Assembly: GCA_956465555.1 (NCBI GenBank)
Contig: OY101127.1
Location: forward strand, 1,054,001-1,118,000
Length of the DNA stretch: 64,000 nt
Direction: 5' to 3'
Source: Nitzschia sp. pyKryTriq1
Taxonomy: Eukaryota; Bacillariophyta; Bacillariophyceae; Bacillariales; Bacillariaceae
The first letter of the stretch is position 1; the number at the start of each line of letters is the position of its first letter. Shown piece by piece: positions 10,796 through 21,639 of the stretch. A model generated the notes under the pieces. That model searched no databases. It was given only the letters and a program-made list of their open reading frames with translations, and had not been told where the DNA came from. Both the position numbers and the translations under genes were made by a program.

Positions 10796-11203
10796 CTTAT
10801 TATTTCTCCCTGCTGGACTGGCTGATGCTCTGTAAATACCAAAATCGGAAAAAAAATATTGCACTGCCGAGACGCGGTCGGGCTGAACGAAAATAAGTGC
10901 CGAGGAGTCGAGTCTAGCCCGCGCCATGGGTAATATACATGGTCATTATCTGTGATCATACTCCGGCAATATGGCATAGATATATGTGCTCGCAACACAA
11001 TGAAAACTAATCGAAAAATTTCTAGTAAATCCAATGGTTGCATTACCGTACGATTGTTGCCTTTCACCAACTTGCAACCACCTCTCTGTGAAGTCCACGC
11101 AAAAGAGGACGATTATAAAGGTGTAGATTTGAAATTCGTTGCATCCCTGTCTCTTTCATCCATTTCGATTGTGTGGGTGGTTCTTGTTGGGATGATTATT
11201 GAT
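10796..11203. other. Intergenic region between convergent genes
   Basis: 3' flanks of the acetyltransferase and the MDP1-like gene. A 104-codon frame at 10952-11266 overlaps the last exon of the opposite gene and shows no domain, so it is not called. Nothing else recognised. Confidence 0.4.
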
Positions 11204-12364
11204 TCATTCGCCAGCGTGCGCTTTTTGGTACAATTCGAGGCCCTTTCGCCAATCCGCTTCCCGTAAGCCCGATGGAGTCCGATGCGTAACTACACTTTTG
11301 CCGTTTTCCTTGCACGCCCTAGCTACCATTCCACAATGATCTCCCCAATTGCTGTAGTATAGCATCATAAATTCCGGGGTAGTATAAAATATAGCCAATA
11401 ATATTGGTGAGATCAAGGATATAAGACACAGCTAGCAGGTATATCGCGCGATGGCGAATAAAATGACAGAGAAACGTCGTCAATATTAAAATAGTCCGAA
11501 GAACTTACCAGTCATCGAAGAATAACATTTTGTCGTAGCTGATACCCGTGAGTTCCCGAAGTCGCGGAAAGTGGCTTTGGGCTTTGTTGCTAGAAATGAA
11601 AAAAGTTGTCGTCGTCGGTCAGGATGAATAATAATAATCATCATCATTCATCAAAGTACAATACGGCATGTAGTTCTATTTCCACCTACGTACCTACTGA
11701 GAGGGGGCTGCCGACCGATTTGATTAACATCTTGATTGTCCCAATCTCGCATAACTAAATCCCAAACCGTCATTCCAGGAACGACCTCCAAGAGCTTCAA
11801 TGTGGCCCGCCCCACCTTTTCCGCAAAGGGCGTATCCGCACTTGATGCAAAACACACTTTCATCCCCGGGTACAATACACCATCGGCATGTTCTTGCAAT
11901 GCGATCATGGAACCTTTGTGCATGGAAATTTTGTTGCGCCCCGAATAGGCCCCAATGACCCCCTCGCCTTTCCCGTTCAAGTCCCCGGTCGCGGTTCGGT
12001 CGGGGAGTTGAGACATTTCAAACATTTCTTGATCCCAGAAGCAAGCATCCAAATCGAAAACAACCAGTTCGGGATAATCAATTCCTAACCGTCCCTACGA
12101 AGATTTTAAAATGGATCAATCAATCGTTTGAATGAGGAATTTTCATAATCGTTCATCACGTCTTTCGCCATGTTCCAACCAGCAAATGCCGATGATGATG
12201 ATGATGATGACGATGATGATGATAACACACCTACTAGCTAGAACACAATTCAAACTTACTTGGGTCGCGGCGGAAACAGACATGGCGAAGGAGCTCGTTG
12301 GACGGTTTCGAAAAAGATTGGATGCTACCGTGAGAAACGCTGTCTTTCCCAACAAATTTCTCAT
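11204..12364 (-). CDS. MDP1-like magnesium-dependent phosphatase, HAD superfamily (4 exons)
   Basis: Exons inferred on the minus strand: 12364-12260, 12094-11694, 11589-11509, 11351-11204, giving 244 residues with consistent phases. HAD motif I reads VVFDLDACFWD (classical MDP1 has DxDYTLWP, so the Tyr-Thr is replaced by Ala-Cys). Motif II is VCFASSADTPFAE, and motifs III-IV fall in ISYDKMLFFDDCNWGDHCG, after FPRLRELTGI, all typical of MDP1. The C-terminus RTPSGLREADWRKGLELYQ also fits. The N-terminus (about 1-33) is basic and Ser/Thr-rich, suggesting organelle targeting. MDP1 proteins hydrolyse phosphotyrosine-like or protein-damage adducts (fructosamine-6-phosphate in mammals); the substrate here is unknown. 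Confidence 0.86.
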
Positions 12365-13340
12365 CGTCAGAGTTATTTGTGACGAGGAAACGTGTATATA
12401 ATGCGCTTACTTCTTTTTACTGGCATTTATTCGAATGATGCGTTTCATAGCTAACGGTACATATTATATTAGTTAGCACCGGTCGTCGGAATGAGCGGAG
12501 AGAAAAGCGCGAAAGCAAAAAAAGAAGAAAGATCTCGAGTGCGCGGATCGCTGGGCAATGACATACTGTAGCATTTCGAGCTCGAACTATTTGACTTCGA
12601 AATTACGAGTAGAAGAGCTCGAACGAAGGATGTCAATAAACGCCTAAAATAGCCCTATTAGATTACCGGTACAGTATGATATTATGTCCTTTTGACTTTT
12701 GACATGATGTGACGTCATCACGACCGAACGTTCATCGTTCACGCGATGATGCGATGCTGGGACTGGAAAACCCGAAGCTTCTCGAATTCTCTTTTATTGA
12801 CACCACACCACCAACAATACTCGTAAAAGCCCGACATTCCAGTTGCTCTTTACTACTCGTAGGCTGGATGATGATGTCGTTGTCGTCCAGCCACAACCAA
12901 TCAACCAACCACAATCAGGCCCCATCAATCAGGCCCAGCCACTTGTACTGTAGCGTAGACAGAGTACCGCAGTTCGCAATCTATCAGAAGTACTGCACAA
13001 TATCAATATCGCGATCCCAAAAAGTCCGACCAACGCTTTTAACGTTGATGTTGGAAGGCCCGAATAATACAAGACAGCGGACATTTTGCATGGCATTTCG
13101 TCCAAGCCTCAGTCGTGCTAGCTAGCTACTCTATTACCTACTACTACTAGAGCAGTAAACCTACAGAAGCCGAACTCAGAGCGCCTCAAAAGTCTCTCCG
13201 AGCACTCTTCTTCCCCCGTCATCATCACAAGAATAAACCACGAATAAAGAACATTCCGAACAAAGCACCATAACGACACAATAAAACAAGTGACGGAAGA
13301 ATCATCAACACACAGAAGAACAAAGAATACTAACGAGACA
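12365..13340. other. Intergenic region upstream of two divergent genes
   Basis: 976 nt between the MDP1-like gene and the small hypothetical gene. It has two GTACCGGT-type motifs (about 12476 and 12665) and no open frame with a recognisable domain. Confidence 0.4.
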
Positions 13341-13847
13341 ATGAGGGATTCTACAACATGTTACAATACCTTATTATCGGACGACGGAAACAGGAACGAA
13401 GAGGGAATACGTGTTTCGCCCACCAGAGGAAGAGGAAGAACAAAACTTGTCAACAACAACAACAACAGCAACAACAACAAGAGCCACAACTTGAAAGAGC
13501 AGCAACGATCGAAACGACGCTGCCAAGTGGCCGAAGAAATGGACGATTTTGAAAACGCAACCCAATTTCTCAACCATTTCCATGCGATTGCATCTCGTTC
13601 GCTGGATGTAATCTACGAGATAAATGATTTCGACGACACTGAAGGGTGTGACGATGATGAATACTACTTCAAGGTATCCCGTGAATTCAATCCCTCGTCA
13701 GCAATGGGGGGCACTCCTGGTATGCGAAGAACCCAAACATGTGCCTGCCTGCTGGACGCACAACGTGCCCTTACAATGAACGTCATGAGAGCACAAGAAA
13801 ACCAAGATGGAGATTGGGGATTCTACTGCGAAGCAATAACAAGGTAG
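13341..13847 (+). CDS. Small hypothetical protein, Asn-rich N-terminus, acidic middle
   Basis: A 168-residue frame with no family I recognise. The N-terminal half is basic and Asn-rich (poly-Asn near residue 40), with a KRR cluster that could act as a nuclear signal. The second half has normal composition: DFENATQFLNHFHAIASRSLD, an acidic stretch (DFDDTEGCDDDEYYF), then MRRTQTCACLLDAQRALTMNVMRAQE and a Trp/Tyr-containing end. The ordinary composition of the second half argues for a real gene. The only in-frame ATG near the start is at 13341. A further 3' exon is possible because GGTAGG follows at the stop. Confidence 0.45.
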   Translation: MRDSTTCYNTLLSDDGNRNEEGIRVSPTRGRGRTKLVNNNNNSNNNKSHNLKEQQRSKRRCQVAEEMDDFENATQFLNHFHAIASRSLDVIYEINDFDDTEGCDDDEYYFKVSREFNPSSAMGGTPGMRRTQTCACLLDAQRALTMNVMRAQENQDGDWGFYCEAITR

Positions 13848-14482
13848 GGATCCATCCGATGCTCCGACTCTGATAATCACCAAAGGGTGTATCACTCTTC
13901 GAGAAATACCTGCTACTTTGTACCTAGTACCTTGTAGAATTTCCCCCACCCAATACTTCCTCGAAGCTGCAATAAGAGGAGCACAGAACTATACATATTA
14001 CTACTACAGCTACAGCACCATTGGGGCGAACAACGAGATGAACAAACAGCAGCATTGAGCTACTAGTGCAAGCAAACGCCCGATGAGTGCAACAGATTTT
14101 GAAAACTACCACGATTCCCACTTTTCCGCTACCACGAAACTACTACGCAAAAACTCAAAATGAGTTGAGCTTTTCAAAAAGAATCAAACGCAATAGAGAA
14201 ATTATAAAGAAAGTATAGATAATCTTTACCCACGGGAGGAAGAAGAAGTACATTGCGGACAAGTGACGTTCGAGTACCGGTACGTTGGTGGTCTATACGA
14301 ACTCTAGTCAGCAGGTACCGGTGCTATTGAACATACTTGCCGCCACTTCTTGGTACATGAGTTTCTTCTCTAGTTGGGATTACCTGCGATACGCGTGCCC
14401 TGCTATTAGTCTATCTTAGTCTTCGACGTCCTATAGCACTCCACTACTACCCCCGGAATATACCTACCGTATTCTCAGACAG
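13848..14482. other. Intergenic region between convergent genes
   Basis: 3' flank of the small hypothetical gene and of the DEAD-box gene. GTACCGGTAC-type motifs occur near 14275 and 14315. No gene or RNA recognised. Confidence 0.4.
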
Positions 14483-16486
14483 CTAGTTCTTCTCGCTGCT
14501 CTCACTGCTATCCAACAACGACTCCAAGTTCTGAAACGACCCTGTCAGGCCTAGCGTTTCCGCGATGACCACGAGCTTTGGAACTTCCCGTGAACGACAA
14601 AAGGTTACGGCGGTACCCACATGTCCATTGCGTCCAGTACGCCCTGCCAGGTGGGTATACCCGGCAGCACTGGATGGTACCTGTAACATAACCACGTATC
14701 CCAGTTGGGGAATGTCGAGTCCCCGCCCCAACTTTTCACTGACCACGAAAATTGGAGTGGTGCTCCAAGAAGAAGCAGAAGTTGTAGAGTTGTCCTCTGG
14801 GTTGTTGCCGACATGACCTACGTCTTCCAAGCCATATACCTTTTGGAATCCACTAGCTTTCAATCCTGATTGTATCGCTGCGACTCCTATTCGTCCTGGA
14901 AATATCAAGGTTGGAGCGGGTTCCAGTTGCTTCTGCAGTGTGTCAACCATGGAGGAGACCAACGCCACTTCTGGCGATGATGATGATTCGTCACACTCTT
15001 CCGGTAGGAGCTGGTAGGCGTGGTGAAGTGTCGAGGGTAATAGACTGGACTTGCGCGCAGTGGCATCTTTTTTGGTTCGGACATCGGCTGTAATCAAGGT
15101 AGCAGCCTTATCCATACTGGGTGCCTGCAGTGCTTCCATGAGTTGGCGGCGCAAAGTTCGACCTACGGTTGCGGATGCACAAATAATTTTGAATTGTGAT
15201 GATGAAGGGGTGCTGTTACTCTGCTTATTTGCCGTTGTAGTGTACTGATGGGCACGTTGATGAAATCTGAGACGGTTGGAAATGGATTCCAAGACTTTCA
15301 AAGAGAGCGGAGTTGACAGACGGGGTTGTTGTCGTCTCTTCTTGGGGCTGGGCGAGGAATTATTATTATTGATGTCGGCTTTCTGTTGTAGACGTTCTTG
15401 ATAATTACGTGCGACAGCTTCGGTTTGAAACAAGCGATCGGCCTCATCGAACACCAATACTTCCATATTATCCAATAGATTCTTGGCAGTCTGACGCAGT
15501 TTTTTGTTGACGATAATCGGCTGATCCATTTCGTCCATTAATTGTTGAAAAGTTCGCGCCGTCCCAGCCAACATGTAGCTAGAAGAATCCGCCAAGGAAG
15601 CTAGAATTGGCATTTCATCGTCGTCGTCGTCGTCGTCGACATCAGCAGAAGCCTTGTTAGAGCTTACAACTTGTAACGTACTCGTATTTGGCGAGGGGTT
15701 GTTAGCAGTGTCCTCCCCCAATAAATTTGATACCATTCGTTGGAGTTGGAGTGCTAGCTCGGTGGTAGGGGTCAAAATCCACACCCGCCCTACTTGGTCT
15801 TCTTTTCGTGTCGTCAGGAGGGGCAAGAGATACGCAAGCGATTTTCCACTTCCGGTTGCTGAAGCCACAACCAGATTGTTGGTGTCCTTGATGATTGGCG
15901 TAAATGAGGCAGCTTGGATCGGTGTTGGTTGTGTAAAACCAGCTTGGACGAGGCGCTGTTTCCAGAAGGGCCCAACCGACAACCCGCCCCAGAGATAGGG
16001 TGGTTCTTCATCAGGAGATATTGCGTATGTCGCTTTCTCGTTTGCTTCTACTACTGATGGAGGAGGATCACTGGATAGTATTTTTGTTGTCATTGTTTCG
16101 TCCGCTTCTGTTCGTTCGAGTTTATCGGATAGCAACTTTTGTGCTTGTGGAAAAGTCATCTTTTCATGGACCGTTCGGTAGGGATTGTCTTGAACAATTT
16201 CTTGATACAGTATATCGCCCTCTTTTTCCCATTGTGGCGGTTTCGTACCCCGCCGAGGAACTTTGATCCCCTGGTTTCTCCGTTTGTTGTACCAACTCTG
16301 ATTTTTGGACGTTCGGCCGCTATTACTGCTGGCCTGGTTTCGATTTTGGGAGGACGACGACGGACGCTCCACCACCATGGCGTTCACCAACGTAGGAGTA
16401 GTAGTTGTTGTTGTCGTCGTGGTTAAAACTGTCAGCAGGAGGAGCAACCAGCCCATCTTTTCGTTCACCGTCCACGGGCTCAACAT
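14483..16486 (-). CDS. DEAD-box RNA helicase, probably organelle- or ER-targeted
   Basis: A 667-residue single-exon ATP-dependent RNA helicase. Motifs in order: Q motif with Gln191 in FTQPTPIQAASF, Walker A ASATGSGKS (about 208-216), motif Ia PTTELALQ, motif II VFDEADRLF (DEAD at about 347-350), motif III SAT (about 438-440), and motif VI HLAGRTGRNG near 610. Several low-complexity inserts (poly-Asp near 285, poly-Asn near 375) lengthen domain 1. The N-terminus has a hydrophobic stretch (about 11-36, with poly-Thr) then Val-Asn-Ala-Met, which looks like a signal peptide; a plastid presequence is the likely reading in a diatom, but the usual Phe is not obvious. The target RNA is unknown. Confidence 0.9.
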   Translation of the reverse strand: MLSPWTVNEKMGWLLLLLTVLTTTTTTTTTPTLVNAMVVERPSSSSQNRNQASSNSGRTSKNQSWYNKRRNQGIKVPRRGTKPPQWEKEGDILYQEIVQDNPYRTVHEKMTFPQAQKLLSDKLERTEADETMTTKILSSDPPPSVVEANEKATYAISPDEEPPYLWGGLSVGPFWKQRLVQAGFTQPTPIQAASFTPIIKDTNNLVVASATGSGKSLAYLLPLLTTRKEDQVGRVWILTPTTELALQLQRMVSNLLGEDTANNPSPNTSTLQVVSSNKASADVDDDDDDDEMPILASLADSSSYMLAGTARTFQQLMDEMDQPIIVNKKLRQTAKNLLDNMEVLVFDEADRLFQTEAVARNYQERLQQKADINNNNSSPSPKKRRQQPRLSTPLSLKVLESISNRLRFHQRAHQYTTTANKQSNSTPSSSQFKIICASATVGRTLRRQLMEALQAPSMDKAATLITADVRTKKDATARKSSLLPSTLHHAYQLLPEECDESSSSPEVALVSSMVDTLQKQLEPAPTLIFPGRIGVAAIQSGLKASGFQKVYGLEDVGHVGNNPEDNSTTSASSWSTTPIFVVSEKLGRGLDIPQLGYVVMLQVPSSAAGYTHLAGRTGRNGHVGTAVTFCRSREVPKLVVIAETLGLTGSFQNLESLLDSSESSEKN

Positions 16487-17048
16487 ACTAGAATATATAT
16501 ACTGGTATAAAATGAATGGCGTTACTAGTAGTGTAGCTGCGAATATACATCATGCATGTATGACACATCATCTCATCGATCGAATCATCATCATCATTGT
16601 CTCTCTCCTCATTTACAGGCATTCTTCTCTCTCTAGAAAAACATGAAAAATCCATCACCTTTTTGAATTTTTGATTGGCCGCGGTTGAAACCTGAATCAG
16701 TCACGAATTCTTCTTTCGATTAGGATGACTAAAAAATTATTCAGGAAAAGCAGTCCATGGAGTCGTCACGGCATCTGCTCAAATAGACCTGGAATAGACT
16801 GCTATGCTATGTGGCAATGGTACGAGTACCTGTATCGTACTTGTACTGCTCCGGCGCAAGATACATGATTCTTGCTTCATTGGCGCTCGACCGTCTATGT
16901 AGCTAAATTAGACAGTACACTGTTTCGCTGCTATATAATAGGAGTGCGAGTACCGAATCAATCAAGAGTAGCTGTCAAAAAGCCAGCAATGCGCACTGTC
17001 TTTCTGTGAGAGAACTAGAGTATTAGCCACGTACGAAGTAGATCATGA
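16487..17048. other. Intergenic region with one copy of a dispersed element
   Basis: Upstream of the helicase gene and 3' flank of the asparaginase gene. Contains the short dispersed element at 16900-16940, described separately, and no recognisable gene. Confidence 0.4.
16900..16940 (+). repeat. Dispersed short element, copy 1 (diverged)
   Basis: The sequence TAGCTAAATTAGACAGTACA then a TTTCGCTGCT core matches copies near 37609 and 44121 (the latter in the opposite orientation). This copy is shorter in the T-run and differs in the tail (CTATATAATA). Family unknown. Confidence 0.6.
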
Positions 17049-18344
17049 TCATGTCCTGGCTCCGTATAGTTTGCCTTCCATGTTGATTTCGCCCGTGAAG
17101 TTCGTGTGCATGATCTTTTGAATTTCACCTAAATCCGAAGTTCGTTTCAGTGCCCACATAAGTTTTGTGATGATACATTCCTTGGACATATCATAGGCTT
17201 GAATCGCGCCACAGTTCAAGGCTTGGCGACCAACATCGTACAAATGCATCAGGGTCGCTCCCTCCAGGCACTGAGTCGTCACGACCACGGCTATTCCTTT
17301 GGATGTGGCCAGCTTTATGGCATTCAAGTAGATGTAACTGATGTTGCCTGATCCATAACCGTTGATGACCAAACCTTTGATGTCGCCTCGTTCGATGTTA
17401 GCAATGAGCTCTGATGGTGGAAAACCCGGAAAGAGAGTGTAGACCACAATTTTGGGTTCAAAACCCGGTTGGAATTGTAACGGTCGGCCATGTCGAGGCT
17501 TGGCGGCATCGCTAAATCGAATATCGATTCGGACCTCCCCGTGCAATCCCCAGTTGATGGGTGCAAATGCATCCAATTTGCTTTCGGATATTTTATGAGA
17601 GCGAGCCGCTAAAATAATGTCTCCGTCAAATAAGAGCATGCATCCAGCACGATCCAAGGTCGCCACTCGAACCGCATTGACAAAGTTCCGCCGAGCATCG
17701 CTTTCAATTCGACTTCCAGGAATTTGCGCACCAGTAATAACAACAGGTTTCCCCAAATCGCCTAGTACAAAGGACAACGCACTGGCAGTATAGGCCATGC
17801 TGAAAACAAAGTGAAAGTGAATGATTAGAGCACGGAACTTCATCCAACGGCTGGCTGGATAGCCCTTGAGTAACCTGGATCATATTTTAGTAGGAATGCG
17901 AAGTGGTACGTACGTATCAGTCCCGTGCGTAACAACGAATCCATCATATTTGTCATACTTTTCCGCAATGACTCGGCCGATGGAGTCCCATGTTTCAGGA
18001 GACATGTTGCTGGAATCAATATTCTCAATATAATGAACATCCAGTTGTGCCACTTTGTCATGGATCTGGGGTTCCATTTGCAACAACAAGTCGATAGCAA
18101 CGTCCTTGTCGTTTACAACTAGCGATCCATCTTCCTGTTCTCTCATGATCAAGGTCCCTCCGCAGAATAATATCAGCACGCGAGGCTTGACGCTCTTGGG
18201 GAAAACTTGATATGACTCTGTCACATGTAAGGCCGTCGGGTTGACGGAACCTTCCCTGTGGACTTGGTCGTCGAGGAACATCGTTTTGGCGGCCAAGGAA
18301 AGTCGATTCCGAAGATTCGTACCAAGCTGTGTTAACGTTTCCAT
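17049..18344 (-). CDS. L-asparaginase, type I/cytosolic-like (2 exons)
   Basis: Hydrolyses L-asparagine to aspartate and ammonia. Exons 18344-17914 and 17799-17049 give 393 residues; the junction restores VVTHGTDTMAYTASALSF, the hallmark second catalytic motif. The first motif is ILFCGGTLIMRE with the nucleophilic Thr at about residue 64. Later landmarks are KPVVITGAQIPGSRIESDARRN, AARSHKISE, VINGYGSGNI and VVVTTQCLEGA, all as in AnsA-type enzymes. The ~50-residue N-terminal extension does not look like a signal peptide. The 114-nt intron interrupts the catalytic motif itself. Family assignment is strong; quaternary state and regulation are not visible. Confidence 0.94.
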
Positions 18345-18673
18345 CGTCCTCGAGCTGCAAGAGTTAACTGATTGTTGTTTGTGACAGCCACGAGAAGACC
18401 AAGCTGCGTCATGGATGTGTCATGGTGTGCGAATGTGTTTTTTGCGTCGTGAAAACACAGAAAATGCAGGGTCAAGATCTTCTTTTTTTTCTTCGCGCGC
18501 TGTCCGTCTGCGTCCGAGAGAAGAAAAAAGTCTCACCGAGATCGTTTTAGTCGAACGTCATCCGCTCTCCGTCACCACATGGCTGTCCTGAACATACCGG
18601 TATATAAATTCGATTCCTTCTAACTTTCCAAGCATGTAGTAGTCCTACTGGAGTAGCAATCCAGTAGACCACT
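18345..18673. other. Intergenic region
   Basis: 329 nt between two minus-strand genes, serving as the asparaginase upstream region. It has a T-rich run near 18480-18492 and one ATACCGGTAT palindrome near 18596. No gene recognised. Confidence 0.4.
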
Positions 18674-19834
18674 CTATTCACCAGAGAGATTCGCCTCGGT
18701 AGTTGGTTCCTTCTTTGGTCGCCCCAAATACATCTGGACGAAAGATTGTTCCCAAGCCTGGAATTCTTCCGGTGGTAGGTCCTTGGCTTGGTCTTCGGTG
18801 ATGTCCGCTAGCGCCTGGGGCTTCCCATCCACGGAAATCAGAGTTTGATAAAAGTACTTATTCGATGCTTCCTTGGTAGGATCTCCAAAGTCTTCCCACG
18901 TAAGGGAACATTTGGTCGACGGTAGCGGCAGTACCTGCCAATCCAACCCAGAATCTTGAAAGAAGGCCCGTTCCAACTCGGGCTTTCTCCATCGGACCGC
19001 CAATAGAACAATGCCACGAGTTGGATGCAAAAGTCGTTTCAGCGTCGCCACTAAATGAGGAATGTACTCGACATTGTAAAGTAAATCGGATCCCAGGACA
19101 CAGTCAAAGGGGGGCTCTTTCGAAAAGGGATTGCAGTCGTCTTCTGGCCGTTCCATGGTCCATCGGAGGGCACGGGTAGTTAACATTATTTTTTGTGGTG
19201 CTTGATTTTGCCCCACATTGAAATTCAGTAAGGGCATCGCCGCTGGCAAATCGGACAAGATAATTTGCGCATCGTTGGCCAGTATGCGACGCAATTCGGA
19301 AGTATTCTTATTTGATGAGTCTTCTTGGGTCAAAACCGTAGCAAAAGAGAGTCCCACCAAGCCAAGTCCCGATCCCAGTTCCAATATTCGTCTCCTAGGT
19401 TGAATTTGAAGTTTCGATAACGCTTCCTGGATGGTTTGCCAGTGCTGTGCCATTTCAATTCCACTTCGCCATGGCAGAGCATAGGTTCCATCACTTTCAT
19501 CAACTACTTCCGTTTCAATATTTTCGCCTGCAGCGGCACCATCAACATGATCAGCTGGCAATCGGGAAGCAAACTCCAAAATTCTGCCCACTCCAATATC
19601 CACTTTTGTCACGTCGTCGTCGTCGCCGCCGCCATCATCATCACCGCCATCCTCGTCTTGGGTCTCCCTTTCCTCGTCACCCGTCGCCACTTGAATCTCC
19701 AAAACATCGCCTGCCTGGCTTCCAACGGGTACGATGAGCTCGAGCGATTGACCATGAACCTCAAGCTCCAGCGTGTCTCCAGGCTCGGCTCCTTCGGGAA
19801 TCTGGACCGAAATGGTTTTGGTTTTCAATGCCAT
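18674..19834 (-). CDS. METTL21-like lysine methyltransferase (Methyltransf_16) with N-terminal extension
   Basis: A 386-residue class I SAM-dependent methyltransferase. The seven-beta-strand core has motif I RRRILELGSGLGLVGLSFA, the acidic ILSDLPAAMPLLNFNV strand, and the DCVLGSDLLYNVEYIPHLVATL segment that matches the D/E-x-x-Y pattern of family 16 protein-lysine methyltransferases (METTL21/VCP-KMT/eEF-KMT group). The N-terminal ~75 residues form an acidic beta-rich module ending in poly-Asp. The ATG at 19834 is preferred: it begins MALKTKTISVQIPEGAEPGD, while the upstream in-frame ATG at 19933 would add an unstructured-looking segment. The protein substrate is unknown. Confidence 0.82.
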   Translation of the reverse strand: MALKTKTISVQIPEGAEPGDTLELEVHGQSLELIVPVGSQAGDVLEIQVATGDEERETQDEDGGDDDGGGDDDDVTKVDIGVGRILEFASRLPADHVDGAAAGENIETEVVDESDGTYALPWRSGIEMAQHWQTIQEALSKLQIQPRRRILELGSGLGLVGLSFATVLTQEDSSNKNTSELRRILANDAQIILSDLPAAMPLLNFNVGQNQAPQKIMLTTRALRWTMERPEDDCNPFSKEPPFDCVLGSDLLYNVEYIPHLVATLKRLLHPTRGIVLLAVRWRKPELERAFFQDSGLDWQVLPLPSTKCSLTWEDFGDPTKEASNKYFYQTLISVDGKPQALADITEDQAKDLPPEEFQAWEQSFVQMYLGRPKKEPTTEANLSGE

Positions 19835-20384
19835 GATGATGATATTAATGATTTTCTTTTGAGAGTGCACCCCGGAGGGGTTCGTAGCGTATAACGGTTG
19901 GCTATGGCGTGCATCTTCTTCTGATCGCGTCAATCATCGTCATCAAGCAAATTCTGCATCCGACAGGTTGACGGGCAGGCAGGCGGGCGAGAGCACGAGA
20001 TGACGCGTGTAAACTGTATCCCAGTGAGGTTATACAAATATGGGCGGCTGTGCTTTTGTCTACGTTGATCTTCGTTTGCATGGTACTCAAAACTGTGTCT
20101 GGCCAAAATTCTCGCCTTCAAGGGACTGAAATTTGGTTTTGGCTTCTTCTACAGTACATTTATTACACGCGGTCGGTGACAGAACATACCAACAACAACG
20201 AACAAACCAAAAGAGTGTCATCCCCATGATATCGTTCTCGCACCTCTGCTTTTTTGACAAGACCGATATTCTAAGTTTCTTCATTCTATCCGGCTGTAGA
20301 GGAGATCTTTCCAAATACAAGTAATCGTCCAAAGCACTACACGTACTACAAAATCGTAGGAATCATCAAAGGATCAGCAGCAGC
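19835..20384. other. Intergenic region between divergent genes
   Basis: Shared upstream region of the METTL21-like gene and the first four-pass membrane gene. No domain-bearing frame and no recognised motif. Confidence 0.4.
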
Positions 20385-21395
20385 ATGAGCTCTCCTGGTG
20401 CCGTCCAACGATCCAATATTCCTGGAATTGTCAAGGCCCCTCCAAGGCGCTGGTTGATGGATCGAATCCGGGGAAAATCCAAGTATAATGATGGTGATCG
20501 GCCATGGGGCCCTTGCTGTTGGGTACCTCCTCCCGTGGGATGGTGCCCCGGATTGTGGGAAGAAAATGGATGTTGCAAGCTCTATGGACGTGCAGGAGCC
20601 TACAAAAGCGAAAAATCGCGGTTTTGGTGCATGCACCTGGGCTTTGTGGCCAATATCGCGGCGTGTATTCTCATGGCATTTTCGTGCTTCGCCATATCGA
20701 ATAATTATTCCCTTCTTTCCAAAGCTAGTTTTGGAGAACTGACCATGACAGAACGGGATGGAAAAATACCAGACTCGATTGTATTGGATATTGGTTTGCG
20801 AGCCGTCGCCTTGGACAATCCATTCACGGGAGTGGACCGTGTCGTGGTAGGGTTTGACAAATTCTGCTTGGCGTCGGAAGAAGGCCTTCAGCGATATTTG
20901 AATCCCGATGACTGTGGGTCCTGTGACGAGCAATCCTACAACTTTTGCATTTCCGCAATTCTGGCGGTGATTAGTTTCATTCCAACTTTCTTTACCGACA
21001 TCCTTCGAATGTTTTCCGGTTATGATGTCAACTGTCAAAAGTTTTTCGGAACATTCTTTTCCTTCCTTACAATCCTTCTTGCTTTGAATGTCCTGATCAC
21101 ATTCAAGTTTTATTGTGGTGATGTATTTTACAAGAATCAAGTTTATCTGGATATCAACGGAAATCGAGTGTTTTCTGATGATCCGGAACGCGAGTACACC
21201 ATTGACTATAACTACACCTGGGGATGGGGACTCATGATGATGTTCATTGGTGCCTGTTTGAAGTTCGTCGAAGTGGTTGCCCACATTTGCATTCCTACAC
21301 CCACGGTCACGAGAGATCTGAAAGAGCAACAGATCTACGAAGTCGTCAAGGACGAAGATCTTGTAGACGGCATCAAGGAAGAAGATATGCCATAG
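20385..21395 (+). CDS. Four-pass membrane protein, paralogue A
   Basis: A 336-residue protein of no family I can name, clearly paralogous to the gene at 23065-24213. Shared landmarks: a basic N-terminus (RRWLMDRIRGKSK), VPPPVG, a Cys-containing LYGRAG segment, then MHLGFVANIAACILMAFSCFAISNNY (membrane segment 1), an extracytosolic loop with paired Cys (DCGSCDEQ), segments 2 and 3 flanking LRMFSGYDVNCQKFF, and segment 4 GLMMMFIGACLKFVEVVAH, followed by the TPTVTRDLKEQ tail. The arrangement (four passes, large first and last loops) recalls tetraspan proteins, but no claudin or tetraspanin signature is evident. A structural or sensing role in membranes would be a guess. Single exon. Confidence 0.75.
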   Translation: MSSPGAVQRSNIPGIVKAPPRRWLMDRIRGKSKYNDGDRPWGPCCWVPPPVGWCPGLWEENGCCKLYGRAGAYKSEKSRFWCMHLGFVANIAACILMAFSCFAISNNYSLLSKASFGELTMTERDGKIPDSIVLDIGLRAVALDNPFTGVDRVVVGFDKFCLASEEGLQRYLNPDDCGSCDEQSYNFCISAILAVISFIPTFFTDILRMFSGYDVNCQKFFGTFFSFLTILLALNVLITFKFYCGDVFYKNQVYLDINGNRVFSDDPEREYTIDYNYTWGWGLMMMFIGACLKFVEVVAHICIPTPTVTRDLKEQQIYEVVKDEDLVDGIKEEDMP

Positions 21396-21639
21396 GAAGA
21401 AGTTGGAGTGCGTGTGATCATGGTTGCGAATTCAAAATGGATAGCCCTAAGTGTAGGAATAGCTAGTCAGAGAAATGTAATAGTAGATGTTCTAGTTTGT
21501 TTTCCAACCGATGCTCTTGGTCGGTCAAACTATACAGCAAACAAAACTCCTCATGTCCTCATGACGTACTCTAGTTCTGCTCCAACGACCCAGCCCTTAT
21601 TTGGATTGTTTAAGTAGTGACCCGGTTCTATTGATATGA

